Assembly (NCBI GenBank): GCA_003049485.1
Contig: PYST01000159.1
Location: forward strand, 1,428-65,427
Reading direction: 5' to 3'
DNA from: Ophioceras dolichostomum
Taxonomy: Eukaryota; Ascomycota; Sordariomycetes; Magnaporthales; Ophioceraceae
DNA: 64,000 nucleotides
Positions 1 to 11,737 of the stretch are shown here, one piece after another. The stretch's first letter is position 1, and each line of letters starts with the position of its first letter. A program made the translations under genes and the position numbers. The notes under the pieces are model-generated. The model did no database searches. It worked only from the letters and a program-made list of their open reading frames with translations, and was not told where the DNA came from.

Positions 1-1208
1 CTCTCTCTCTCTTCTCCTACCCCCAAGGATCCCTCCGCCCGCCGACCTCAACTCCACTACCTGGGGCCGCTGCAGAAGGAGAAAGCGATGGAAGCAGCGA
101 ACGGAGTAACAAGGGAGCTAGATGTTGATGCCTGGACGATCCGCGGTTCCGTGTCTTCCTGCCCTACAACCCTACGACCCTACATAGTACGGCTCAGGAG
201 GCTTAGGAGATAGAGGCCAAATACCGCGGGGTCCGTGGCGGTCCGTGGCATTCAACAACCTCCTGCTGGAACGGATTTACGGTCGGTCGGCTTTGCTGGA
301 TTCTGTCCATCACGCGAGGAAGAGCGGCCGGAGCGGAGACTTCGGACTTTGCGCTATCAACGGAGCTCCTCTTCCACCGATGCCCCTTGTCCATGCTTGC
401 CACTTGGCCTGGTGGGCGTGGCAGGGCCGCCAGCAACGCACGTCCACATGCAATAGCAATCCTGGTAAAAATGCAAGCTGTGGCAGGGCTAGTGCCGCCG
501 CTGCTGATATTTTTCCATGAGTGTTGAGAAGAACAAGCACGTTCTCGGATTCTCTTCTCGCATGCAGGACACAAACTAGAAACAAATGCGAACCGCTCGC
601 CCCCCGTTTCCTTCTTTGACGTGAATTAAACCCGCCCCGAGTCGTTTGATGGACGAATCCTTCGAGGAGTTTTCTTCTCACTTTCCAGCCCGCCCCTCCG
701 TCCGTCCATCCATCACCACCGTTTCGAGTCTCTTTCATCTTTATCTTTCTATTTTGTCTCCGAACGTTCCGCGTGGGAAATTGGGTGCATGAAAAAAAGC
801 GAGGGCATGAGAGGAGGGGTGTGTGAGTACGAGGATGTATGAAGAATACGGGTTTGCAAGTTAAGTACAACTTGTTGTAAGTAGTTGCTATTATTTTCTC
901 GGCCTCGTAGCCGGTCGTTGTTGGCAAACAGGAAAAAGGGCACATGTCCTTCGCGTCTTCATGCGAGGTACCAAGAAAAGAATCTCAAAACTCAAACCCG
1001 TACCTTTTCAAGAGCACCCGTCAAGATGGAATTTGATCTGATCTCGGCAGTCACGTTCAAGGACCCCTAGGTCCCGACTTCGAACAGCGGGCCGCCTACA
1101 GTTGGCTCTCCTGCTTGAACAGACAGCAACCAGACCTTTTTTTGCCCACGCTCTCGCCTCGAACCAGGCGGCTGGGGAATCTGGCCCTGCAGTTTACTTC
1201 CATACGAT

Positions 1209-1234
1209 CATACATACATACATACATACATACC
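1209..1234. repeat. CATA tetranucleotide microsatellite
   Basis: About six tandem CATA units read directly from the sequence. It lies in the gene-poor left end and has no coding role. Confidence 0.9.
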
Positions 1235-4203
1235 TTACTGGGCAAAACAAAGAAGAAAAAACGGTGGTGGCATCTCAAGCCGACCCAAAGCTGGCAGTGC
1301 TGGCAAGAAGGATCCCGGTGTGGGTGGAATCCCGACTTGGGCTGCGCCAGCATCTGGCCTCAGTGGATTGATCTCATTCTCCTTTCCTCCCCCTTGCAGG
1401 CCGGCAGTCCATCGGGGGCAGAAAGATGCACGGAACAGGACTAGAACACATTCTTCCGTGTCCTGATAATTACGGGAGGAAGAAAGAATCGAAGCAACAA
1501 GAACCACTCCAGATGGAATACGTTCATACGCAACCTCAAGATGGTGGCTCGGTGGATGCATACGCATGTACACGCGCGTGCAACGGGAGCTTCATCTTCG
1601 ACGATTCCGCGTCATATCGTCCGCCCTCCCATCGCAGGAACCGGCCGGCGTTCGCTTCGATATTTCCACCGAGCCTCCGTTCCCACCCCGGGCTCTGGGC
1701 TTTGGGCTTTAGATTTACGGCATACGGAGTATACCCTAGGATGATAGGTCATCACACCGGTCGTACTCTCTCCCCTGCCAGCCAGAGAATCCGTACGGAA
1801 TACATGTAACCCACCCAGAAATGATTCCATCATCCACGCTCCTCTAATGATACCGAATTAATGCACATTGCTACATACAGCACACCGTTTCTTCGGTCGA
1901 GCGATAGTGGTGTTGGATGCAGACACGCGATAATGACATCAGGGGCGTGTGAGAGTGCGCGTCTCCTCCCACTATTCCAACCATTCCTCCTCAAGTGCCG
2001 GCAGGGCAGCGCACAGAGGAGCCAGCCAGCAGCGGAGCTTTGTAGCAAGCCTTACCGTCTTTTCTGCGCCTCGCGCTCGGGACAGCCATGCCATATGGAG
2101 TTAAAGGATGGCCGTTTCGTGGCGGACGCCGTTAAAGTCGTTCCGGGCTGCCTTCTTGTTGTTGTTTGATACCAGGCAGCGTTTTTGTTTTGTTTCCAAG
2201 ATTCCAACGGCGCCAGCCCAAAGAGAGCCGGGGGACAGACAGCAACCAGACAGCTGGACCGGACAGGACGGATAACGGACGAGGATGGCGCCAAAGTGCG
2301 AGATCCGACACCGTCTCTTTGCTCTAGTGCGCGAGATCTACCTAGGCGTATGGAGAGACAGCACGTGCGGAATATGGTGCGGTGTTTTGGCGTCTTTCCT
2401 TTGTACGTGCCATCATATTCCCCTTTCTTCCGCCCACAAGCCGAGACTTTTCCAGAAGTGCTTGCATGCATCGGACATAGACAAACTTGACAGGCTGCAT
2501 GTGTAACTACCTAGTGAAGAAGACCAAGAGCACACTAGCTGGAGAGCTAGAGCGTTATTCCAACTTGTCCGGGATAGACGGAACAGCTTTTGGACATTCT
2601 TCAACAAAGCCCCCATCAATGACGAAATCGGACCCCAAGTTGCCCCAAGTTGCGGCCGCGGACCCTTCTTCTTCTTCTACTACTTACCGCTCACATGCAT
2701 GAAGAATGCAACTTGAACTGCAGCAAGCAACGAGAACGAAGCAAGCCGAAAGCACCAGCAGCCATAATGGCCTCGTGCCTCCTCGACGACGCGTGGGGCT
2801 GGCGCGCGGGCGGCCGGGAAGATTATAAACTTCTCACACCCCCTTACACAACGTCACACATACTCTCACAAAAACCACACCCCAATATCCTGTGGAACTT
2901 CGCTCTTTCCTGCCAAACCCATCCTAGAGACAGACTCCACAGAAAGCTACTCCGTAGACTCGCCCCTCGGTTCGTCTCACTGGGGATGAAGAGTCGTCCT
3001 ACCGGGGTGGCTGATGAGGGGCATGGGATTTGGGGGTTTCAGGGTGGTGGTGATGGGTGGCGACTAAGTAGGTACTAGGCACTAGCATCGACACACTCTG
3101 AAAAGACGGACAGAATGGCAGCCAAGCAGAGCGGAGCCGAGAGCACAAGAGGTGGCAAAGGGAAAGAATAAGGGCAGTAGATACTAATACATACCTACTT
3201 ACATGGGGAGGATAGAATGTAGATGGCCATGAGCTCCGCTTTTCCGCCAACCCTGGCCTGAACATGCCCTGCCTCATGCCTCAGATAAGCAGAAAGAAAC
3301 AAAGCTACAGAAAAGTCTCCGTGCGGGGGCATTTAGATCGATCATCATAGCCCTCTACTACCTACTTACTAGTTAGGCCTAGAAAGCCAGCGATGCGCTA
3401 GTTCGATCCCGCGCGGACGCCGTTCTTGGGGACAAACATCGTCGTCGCGCGCGCGTTGCCACCGCCATTCTGCAACAATGCTGCATACCTAGGTACCTAC
3501 CTACCTATCTATCTTCTCGGTTCTCAGTTTAGCTTGTCCCGCTCAGGCGTAGTACGCATGTATAGTGCAGGCATATATTAGAGCCTTGGGTGTGTCCATG
3601 ATATGCCGTATTTAACCCATCTTCGTAGCTAGTCCTCCCATTGTTGGCTGCCACCGACCGGCCAACCTGGCAGTCTGCCCTCCAGCCTGCCCGCCGCCCG
3701 CCGCCGCATGTTGCCGCTAAAAAAATGGAAGGGCGAGCGGGACCCAGCAGCAGGACAGGCCAGGGCAGGGCCGGCCGGGGCCCCGGCCAACGGGTCCCAG
3801 CTAAGTTTCTCGGCCGGCGCGGAGGGGTGGTGGGCAGCATACCCGATGACTTGGTACTGTTCTCGGCAGTTACAGGCGGACGGCATATGTACCTGTGTGT
3901 GTGTTTCTCTGTTTGTGCCACAAAACAATGGAAAAAGGAAGAAATGCAAGGACAGGGCCAACGGATAACGAACTGGAGCATCGTACCACCAACGGCCCGC
4001 CTGACTAGAGGAGGATGTAGCCGTGGCGGCCCGGCCTAGCTGGTGGACCACCATACATACGGCGCAGTTCAGTTAAGGGCCCAGCACTGGACAGGACTTG
4101 AACAGGACAGTTCAGTTGGGCGGCCGGACCAACCAAGCCAGAGCCTCTCTCTGCCTCTCTTTGGGGGCTGCACAAGCCCCCTTCTCTTCTCTGGGGGCCG
4201 CCG

Positions 4204-4229
4204 GTCTGGTCTGGTCTGGTCTGGTCTGG
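4204..4229. repeat. TCTGG pentanucleotide repeat
   Basis: Five tandem TCTGG units, followed directly by a GACGAC/AACGAC-rich tract. It is intergenic. Confidence 0.85.
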
Positions 4230-6888
4230 ACGGCGACGACAACGACAACGACGACGCCGCTTTGGAGCATCAGTCAATCGGCGGAGAAGACCCCAAGAAA
4301 ACGTGCGTGTTGATCTTGGAGAAAGGAAAAAAACTGACCCCTGTTGCCCACATGTTGCCCCTTGTTGCATATCCTCATCTCGATCCCCAACTCTCCGTCC
4401 CCAACCTTCTCTCGCCCCAGTAGTAGCGGCCTGGGAGGCACAGCTCGCGGGCGTGTATATACTACCTAGGCAAAGGAATGAGCGGCCAGGGGCTGTGTGG
4501 AGCGATGGATCTCTCGGATGGGAGGCAGGCCCATGGCATGGAAGGGGGGCACGGATGGCATTGGCATCTGAATCTGGGGGCCATTTTGCTGTGTTGCTCC
4601 AGGTGGTTATTGTTTTGCGGAGAAGCAAGCAGGAAGAAAGTTGAGGATAACAGCACTGCAACCATCAGCTGCAGCACAGTGTACTGTAGCACAGAAGGAA
4701 ACTTTCCAAGCCAGGTCTCGAGCATGTGGCTGAGGAAGTGGTGGAAAGGAAGATGCGAGATGCGCCTGCGCTACGACCAGCGAATGTGCGCTGCGCTTGT
4801 GGATCTAGATTCTCGGCTGGTGCGTCTACCGCGCCTCTTCCCGGTCCTGTGACGTCACATCCCACAAACTCTATTCCCCGTCCTCTCGACTCCAGACTAC
4901 AAAGTGCTCTGTAAGGAAAGGGAATGTGCGGCTCAGAGAAGAAGAAAATAGACGAAACAAAACGTTGTTCTTGTGTCAATTCAGTTCTGCCCAGCCGACC
5001 GTTATCCAACGAAATCACCGATCCGCCTCACTTTGGTATTCATCTCTCCGAAGTAGGAAGAGCTCAGCCCCTGTTCCCTGCTCTGGAGGGCTCAACAAGC
5101 TCAAAAACTGAGGGAAGGAACACTGACAGCCAGCAGCCCAGCCAGCGGCCCGCCCTAAACCTCAACTCTCCCCACATACACCAGATCCTTCAACCAAGCT
5201 TTTGGGACATTTCAGAGGGAGACTTCGACTCCTCCTGCTCCTCGGTCTGCAACACACCGCCGGCAGGCACGCTGCCAACGCATCACCTACCGTCCTACCT
5301 ACTAGGTACTTACCTACTTCCTTCCGTAGGTGCCAGTCCTAATATCTCTGCCTGGACAAAGCCATCTAACCGAGTCTCTGTCTCTAGGTGATATCCGGGG
5401 GTAGACCGGTCGGATTTACCAAAAGCCGGGGGAAGGCAGCTATGCCAGTGTGTGTAAGGGCAGAAGATAGACAGAGACCGGTGGTCGTCGTAGCTGCTGC
5501 ATCCGGGACGAAGAGCTGGCACCGTCTCGGTTTCTCGCTTCCACCAGATAGAGAAAAAGAGTGAGAGGGAGAGGGAGAGATAAAGGTGCCACTGCCACTT
5601 CACCACCTTTCCCCGGTCTCTACTTCGCTGCTGTACTATTCAGTAGCGTCGCCCGAGTCGCCGAGGAAGGCACCGAGTCCACCTGCCCTATCTATCTATC
5701 TATCTCCCTAATGACGCTACCGGCTGCGGAAGCTGCTGGCTCTGGTCTTGACCAGGAGGATCAGGCCAAATACCGCTTCATCTTTGGTGGTGGTGACCGG
5801 TACGTAGGCTGTTGTTGTTGCTGTTAGACCACCACCCCCCGCCGTTGTCGACCTGCCACACGCTACTAGACCCCGTTGGCGGCGCCGCCCTGCAACTACC
5901 TAGCGTCGTCTTTCCTCTTTTCCTTCACCGTTGATTCCACACACACCCTTGGCTGCTGCCCAGTACTGGTCCCAGTACCCCAAGTTTCAGTCTCAGCCCA
6001 TCCATCCATCCACCCATCCACCCACTCACCCTTCCCGCCGGCCCCAACCGAGACCCCGTGGCCGTTATGCTGCCCCATCCTCTCCTCTCATTTTACTCAC
6101 ATCTCCTGCCCTCTGAATCTCGCCATTGCACTGCATCCTAGCCACATCACCACATGAAAAGTTCCACCAAATAGTCTCAAGGGCTATACTCTCTTTGGGA
6201 CTACATAGTCCCCGCCCTCCATACACCTGCTAAAGCAAGGCCATGTCACGGCCCCCCTGGAGAGTTGAACATTTTCACTTGATATGTGACAGATGCGACT
6301 TTCTGTACTGCTCTCTGCTCCACCTTGCTTGCTCTGCTGGCTGGTTGGCTTCCTTCCATCATGGTTTCCATCATGGTTTCGGACTCCTAAAAAAGAACCT
6401 CCGATGTGCAAGGGAGGGGGGTCTCGAGAGAGTGTGCCCTACGTTGGCTTGTTCTGCCCGTTGGCCGCCTCTGATAGCCTAGCCTGGCCTAGCCGTGTCG
6501 TACGCCCTGGCCTTGCATCTGCTTGCCCATTGCCCTCCTCCGTTTAATCGTATTCCACCGTTTTTGAAGGAATGGCCTACCCACCTACCTACTCCATGTA
6601 CAAACAATCTTCGTCGTTGAATTTAACCCTCTTTTGACGTCCTGAAGCCTTCCGGCTACCCTCTGCCCTCTTGTCTCTACACTCCCCTTCTCCCCTTGTT
6701 GTAAGCCCTAGTTATACATGCGAGTGCACACAGGTATGGCCTCATCCATCATCATTCGGTGATCTCAAGAGGGCCAAACGAATGTGACATGTCACAACAA
6801 GAGAACAAATCCAAGAGGCTGTGATGGATGACTGCACCTCAGACAACCCCTACCTACCCACCTAGTACCTACCCAGATACAGGTAGCC

Positions 6889-8054
6889 ATGTGCTCAGTC
6901 TGCGTCAGTGAGTGAGAGAACACATCGCTAAGCAATGAATCACCACACCCACCATCACCCCATCGCCACCAACCAGCTAGGCCCTGGGACGCATCCATCT
7001 TCACCGCAACAGACGACCGCATCCGCGGTGGCTCCTCCACCTCCCACCTGACCGTGGGTCCCTCGCCAGCGCCACCACCACCTCGCGGTCTCGGACGAGG
7101 CGACACGGCGGCCACGTTCAGCGGCCACCTCGACACCAAGATGCTCGGCGGCGCCGGCTTCGCGTCGCAGCGCACCGTGGACGAGCGCTTTTCGTGTCCG
7201 GACCTGCGCGACACTGCCGCCCTGGTCGCTGAGGTAGTTATAGTTGTCGTTCCTCATCCCCTCCCCGAGGCTGATCGGGATAGAAGAGATAGAGACAAGC
7301 GGTTCACGCTCACGCTCAAGGACACGGCGGCCTTGCCGCGGAGGCCGGATGGGAGGGAGCAGAGCACTGTGAGTTGGGAGTATGATTTCCGTGTTGTTGA
7401 AGAAGAAGAAGAAGGCTGTGGTGACGAGGTGGAGGCCGGGGAGGAGAGGGCGGTGAGGGTGAGGACGAAGCAGATCGTCATGCCACTGAAGGACTTCAAG
7501 CCTACGTATCGTGGAAGGCCGGTCGATGACGGGTCGGCGAGGTTGGATTTGGCGAATGTGAAGCGGATCTCGTTCATGATGAGGAGGTGAGTCCCATCTA
7601 GTTCTTTAGTGCCTGCTCCCATCCATTACATCCATCACATACATCCATGGATAGTGATCGATGGGTCAAATTTGTCCGTCCTGCTTGATGCCCAATCACC
7701 CACCTCCCTGGGCATATATGCCAGGCTCTTTTGCTAACTATCAAGGGGCATCATGGTGCCTGTTTTGTTTGAAGCTTCTTTGGTGAGCAAGAAGGAGACT
7801 TCAGCTTGACCATCAACTGGCTAGCGGCCGCGCTAGGACTAAGTGTAGAGGGTAAAGGGAAACGAGGAGAGGGCGAGGTTGGCGATGATGGAGCATCATC
7901 ATCATCCTCGGTGGTTGATGGTGGATGCGAAGTCGTCGTCAAACCGGACCGCCAGCACCAGGAGGAGTCCACCGCGGCGCTGCCTTCTCCTCATCCCCGA
8001 TCGAAAGCCGCTGCTGGCTGGTTCGGCTGGCTCTGTGGGTGGACGAGACAATAG
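6889..8054 (+). CDS. CIA30-domain protein (complex I intermediate-associated protein 30 / NDUFAF1-like)
   Basis: Predicted exons are 6889-6907, 6977-7586 and 7775-8054, giving 302 aa. Exon 2 carries a typical CIA30 N-terminus (RPWDASIFTATDDRIRGGSS), then a low-complexity Pro/Gly loop and a block with DTKMLGGAGFASQRT. Its end, DLANVKRISFMMR, joins exon 3 at SFFGEQEGDFSLTINWL, the classic end of the domain. The second intron has GTGAGT, a TGCTAAC branch site and an AG that restores the frame. The 19-nt first exon is less certain. It was chosen because no in-frame ATG exists in exon 2, and because GTGAGT at 6908 spliced to AG at 6976 keeps the frame. CIA30 proteins assist assembly of mitochondrial complex I or have related roles. 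No clear mitochondrial presequence is visible, so this may be one of the extra, non-canonical fungal CIA30 paralogues. Confidence 0.75.
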
Positions 8055-8674
8055 CTAGCTAGCTGCCTTTGCGTGAATATCTCCCTGGATATTTGTTGAA
8101 ACAGAAGTTCTGTAATGGTGGGAGAGTTGGGGTCCAAGGGCCTGGGGAAATTGTAAATACCACCTATCAACGGAGTGTAAACTCCAACTCGCTCGAGTGT
8201 CCAGACAGCTAGGTGGCCAGTGACGGGGGAGATGATCTAACACCCTACTTGCTATCACTCAGGGGCTCTCACATACTGAACTAAGCTCAATAAGGAGAGT
8301 CCGAGCTCGATTAAAAGATCTAAACGCTGTTAAACAGTTAGACATAGTCATGGGACAAAGTTGCATACTACATTAGAACCCAGAACAACCACCGAAACAC
8401 GATTCCGCGTTTTCCCCTGCCGGTGGCCTGCAGTTCCGCGTTATTCCTGGGAATCGAGGAGTTCCCTTGCGACGAGAGGCCTGAATTAGGATGATATACC
8501 TGGGCATTCGTACATTCTAGGCGTTTCGGCCACCGTGGTCGGGTTACCACTGACTCCCTGTCCTTACCTTCACTGATAATTTTCGGTCTCGCATCATGAG
8601 GGTAGTACATCCTAGGTTTCTGGATACTGCACCGGAGTCCGTCCGTCGTGGACTCTCTCTCTCTCTCTCTCTCT

Positions 8675-8707
<33 letters not shown>

Positions 8708-9178
8708 CATTGTAATCATCTTATAAAACATCCAACAAGCTCTCTTCCGATGAGCGGTGTTATACGCGATCACTACTTGCCTAGGTGCCTACCTGCCCCG
8801 CGCAGGTATCTTCATCTAGAAACTTCCCTGGTCGGGGCCCTCGACGAAAGGGCAGCACCGCGCGTGCAGCATCTCATCGGAGATTCGTTTTAAGAATCGA
8901 TGCTGACAGCACACTGATGATATTTGCGTCGTGGTCGATATGGGTCACACAGACAAGCAAAGCAAAAACCGCTGCTCTCTCGCTTCGAGTGCGCGTTCTG
9001 GTGTTTTATTTTTATGGACACTGCAAAGCATGAAGGACATCGCACCTAGGTAGGTAGGTAGATACCTAGGTAGCCAGCCTAGATAGGTCACACGACGCCA
9101 ACAGGTCTGGTTACAGGCACTAGGTACCTAAGTAGGTTACCGCCAACCTAATAGATAACCATATTTACCTCATGCAAC
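8055..9178. other. Convergent intergenic region with microsatellite and TAGGTA blocks
   Basis: This lies between the 3' ends of the CIA30 gene (+) and the GCN20 gene (-), so it should hold both 3' UTRs. It contains a compound CT/CA microsatellite and a dense cluster of CCTAGGTAGGTA motifs at 9040-9140. I see no gene in it. Confidence 0.7.
8652..8708. repeat. Compound (CT)n(CA)n microsatellite
   Basis: About 11 CT units run into about 16 CA units with one small interruption (CATACA). It lies between two convergent genes and is probably polymorphic between strains. Confidence 0.9.
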
Positions 9179-11737
9179 CTAGTGAGCCTTCACAACACCA
9201 GCCGCATCAGCCTGCGCAGCAATCCTCCTCTTATAAGCCTGCACATCCCCCGGGAACTTCTCGACCGTGCCCCCGTCGCACACCCACAAGCTCGAGCACA
9301 CCGTCTGCAGCATTGTCACGTCGTGGCTGACCATGAGCACGCCCCCCTGGAAGTTGCGCAGCGCGTCCGCCAGCGCGTCCATGGCCTCGATGTCCAGGTG
9401 GTTGGACGGCTCGTCCAGCACCAGTATGTGCGGATTCTGCAGGGCCAGGCACGCGAACGCCACGCGCGACTTCTGGCCCCCCGAGAGGACCTCCATCTTC
9501 TGGAGGCCCGTGGTGCCCGTTATGCCGAACGCGCCCAGCTGGCGACGGTACTCCTCGTCCGTTCGACCGGGGTAGGTCTTTGCCATGAAGGTCACGGCGG
9601 AGACGGTGAGGTCGAGGGCGTCGACGTGGTGCTGCGCGAAGAACCCGACGCGCAGCCTCGCGTTCTGCGAGATGAGCCCCGATGTGGGCGTGAGCTTTCC
9701 GATGAGCAGGCGGAGGACCGTGGTCTTGCCCGCGCCGTTGGGGCCCACGATGCCGATGCGCGAGTCGAGCTGGACGTCGAGGTCGACGCTGCGCAGGAGG
9801 ATTTGTTCCTTCGTGTACCCGAACGTGACGTTGGACATCTGCACGATGGGCGGGGAAAGCTTCTCGACGTCCGGGAACCGGAAGTGCACGCTGTACTCGG
9901 CCTCGGGTGGCTCCAGGACCGGCATGCGCTCGAGCTTCTTGATGCGGGACTGGGCCTCGGACGACTTGGCCGCGTTGTAGCGGAACTTGTCGATGAAGGC
10001 CTGCAGGTGGGCGCGCTGGGCCATCTGGTTCTCGTACTCGCGCTTGGCCGTCTTCTTGCGTTCTTCCCTGGTAGCGTAGAAGGAGTCGAAGTTGGCGCCC
10101 CGGTAGTAGTCGAGCCGCTGGGAGTGCTGGTGGATGATGTCGGTGGCGACCTCGTTGAGGAAGGCGCGGTCGTGCGAGACAACGAGCACGGTGGACGGGT
10201 AAGTCTGCAGGTAGCCCGAGAGGAACGTGATGGAGGGGACGTCCAGCATGTTGGAGGGTTCGTCGAGCAGGAGGAGGTCCGGCTCGCAGAACAGGGCGCG
10301 GGCGAGGGCGAGGCGCATGCGCCAGCCGCCCGAGAACGTCTTGGTCGCGAACTGCTGGCGCTCGGGGGAGAAGCCTAGGCCCGCGAGGATGCTGGCCGCG
10401 CGGGACTCGGCCTTGTCGGACTCCATCTCGGCGAGCTTGGCCTGCACGTCGCCCAGCGTCTGGTCGAGCGCCTCTCTTTGTCGGTCGAGCCGAGACGCCT
10501 CTTCTGCTGTGTCTGCCATGCCGGCTCGCTGTTTTTCGATGTCGGCCAGTTTTTCGGTGATTTGCTAGAGGAGGATGGAAAGGAAAGCGTCAGCATCATC
10601 ATCATGTCCGGTTCGTCTTCGTGTTCGTCTTCGTCTCTTGGGACTGATCGACGAGAAGAAGAAGACATGGAAGACAAGGCGTGGGGCGGCACGTACTGCT
10701 TGCTCCTTGAGGAGAACCTTTCGCCAAACATCGGCATCTAGCACAGCCTGCAAGGCCGGAGTGTCGTCACCAGTGATCTAGATGCACGGATGGAGTTAGC
10801 GGGATTGTCAATCTGGCAGTAGTGGGTTGTACTACTTTCTGACGGGCAGGCGGATGGATGCAGATGCATGCTAGGGAAGTAGTATTTATCGTGGCATGCT
10901 TACCTCCTGTTCGACGTGGAGAATCGAGATGTGAGTAGGGATGGCAACTTCTCTCCTGGAGAGAGCACGCAGCAGGGTCGACTTTCCGACACCGTTGTGG
11001 CCGACGAGACCATAACGGTGGCCGTACGACAGCGTGAGCGTGGTGTCCGTCAGGATCCGGAGGCCGCCGATCGAGACGTCCGTGTTGTCGATCTTGATGT
11101 CCTTGCTCTTGGACGCCTGCCCGCCGCCCAGCTGCAGCGGGTTGACGGCCATGTAGAAGTCCTCGTACGACTGGGTCTGGTCGGGCTGGTTGAGCAGGCG
11201 TGACGACTCGTACTCGACCGTCTTGAACGTCTTGCGGCTCTGCTTGGCCGCGATCTTGCGCTCGGCCTTCTCGAGCTTCTTGCGGTCGACCTTGGACTCG
11301 ACCTTGCGCGTGTTGGCCGACTCGAGGTCGACGCCGCCCGTCGACACCGCCAGCGTCGACGACATGTTGCGCTGCGCGCTGACCTGGATGGTCTGGTCCA
11401 GCCGCCGCACCGCCGTCGGCGCGCGCCGCTGCTCGCCGTCCCGGGCGCCGTTGGCCTCGGCGTAACGGTCGACCCACTTCTCCACAAGGAGCCGGATCTT
11501 TTCTTCCAGCTGGGCGTTGTTGGGGTTGCCCGACGCCGAGAGCAGCAGCTCCGTCACGGCCTCGGCGGCCTCGACGAGCGGCGAGGAGCCGGAGCCGGCC
11601 GAGGAGTCCTCACCGCCTCCGCCACCGGCCCCGTCCTCGCCGGACCATGCCGTCGACGCGTGGGTCAGATACCCGACCGAGTACTCCGACACGATGGGAT
11701 CGACATGGGGTAGGATTGCCCTAATTTCCGTCTCCAT
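9179..11737 (-). CDS. gcn20: ABCF ATPase, GCN20 homologue (ABCF3 type)
   Basis: Minus-strand exons are 11737-10904, 10777-10697 and 10564-9179, giving 766 aa, close to yeast Gcn20. The start METEIRAILPHVDPIVSEY matches the family. An in-frame upstream ATG at 11842 would add 35 Lys/Gly/Pro-rich residues and is less likely. There are two ABC domains and no membrane segments. Walker A is GHNGVGKS (about 246-253) and GPNGAGKT (579-586). Signatures are FSGGW (382) and LSGGQ (665). Walker B is LLLLDEPSN and ILVLDEPSN. Exon 2 encodes 27 residues, ITGDDTPALQ to LLKEQA. Both introns (126 and 132 nt) have consensus ends. In yeast Gcn20 binds Gcn1 on ribosomes to activate the eIF2alpha kinase Gcn2 under amino acid starvation. 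The same role here is inferred from homology and is notable because cpc-1, the pathway's target, is also in this window. Confidence 0.95.

Larger units (their letters stand above)
1..6888. other. Gene-poor region left of the CIA30 gene
   Basis: No reading frame here looks like a known protein. The open frames are short, overlap on both strands and lack convincing splice pairs. The stretch is rich in simple repeats (CT at the very start, CATA near 1210, TCTGG near 4204, CTAT near 5690, CATC near 6000) and in TACCTA/TAGGTA blocks (near 2338, 3060, 3190, 3360, 3486, 5285, 6575 and 6845). It may hold the end of an off-window gene or non-coding transcripts, but nothing in the sequence proves either. 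Confidence 0.6.

Noticed and set aside
9182..10378. 398-codon plus-strand open frame opposite the GCN20 gene
   Set aside because: It is an antisense shadow of a GC3-biased gene. The minus frame has full ABCF motifs and the plus translation is Arg/Val/Glu-rich nonsense.
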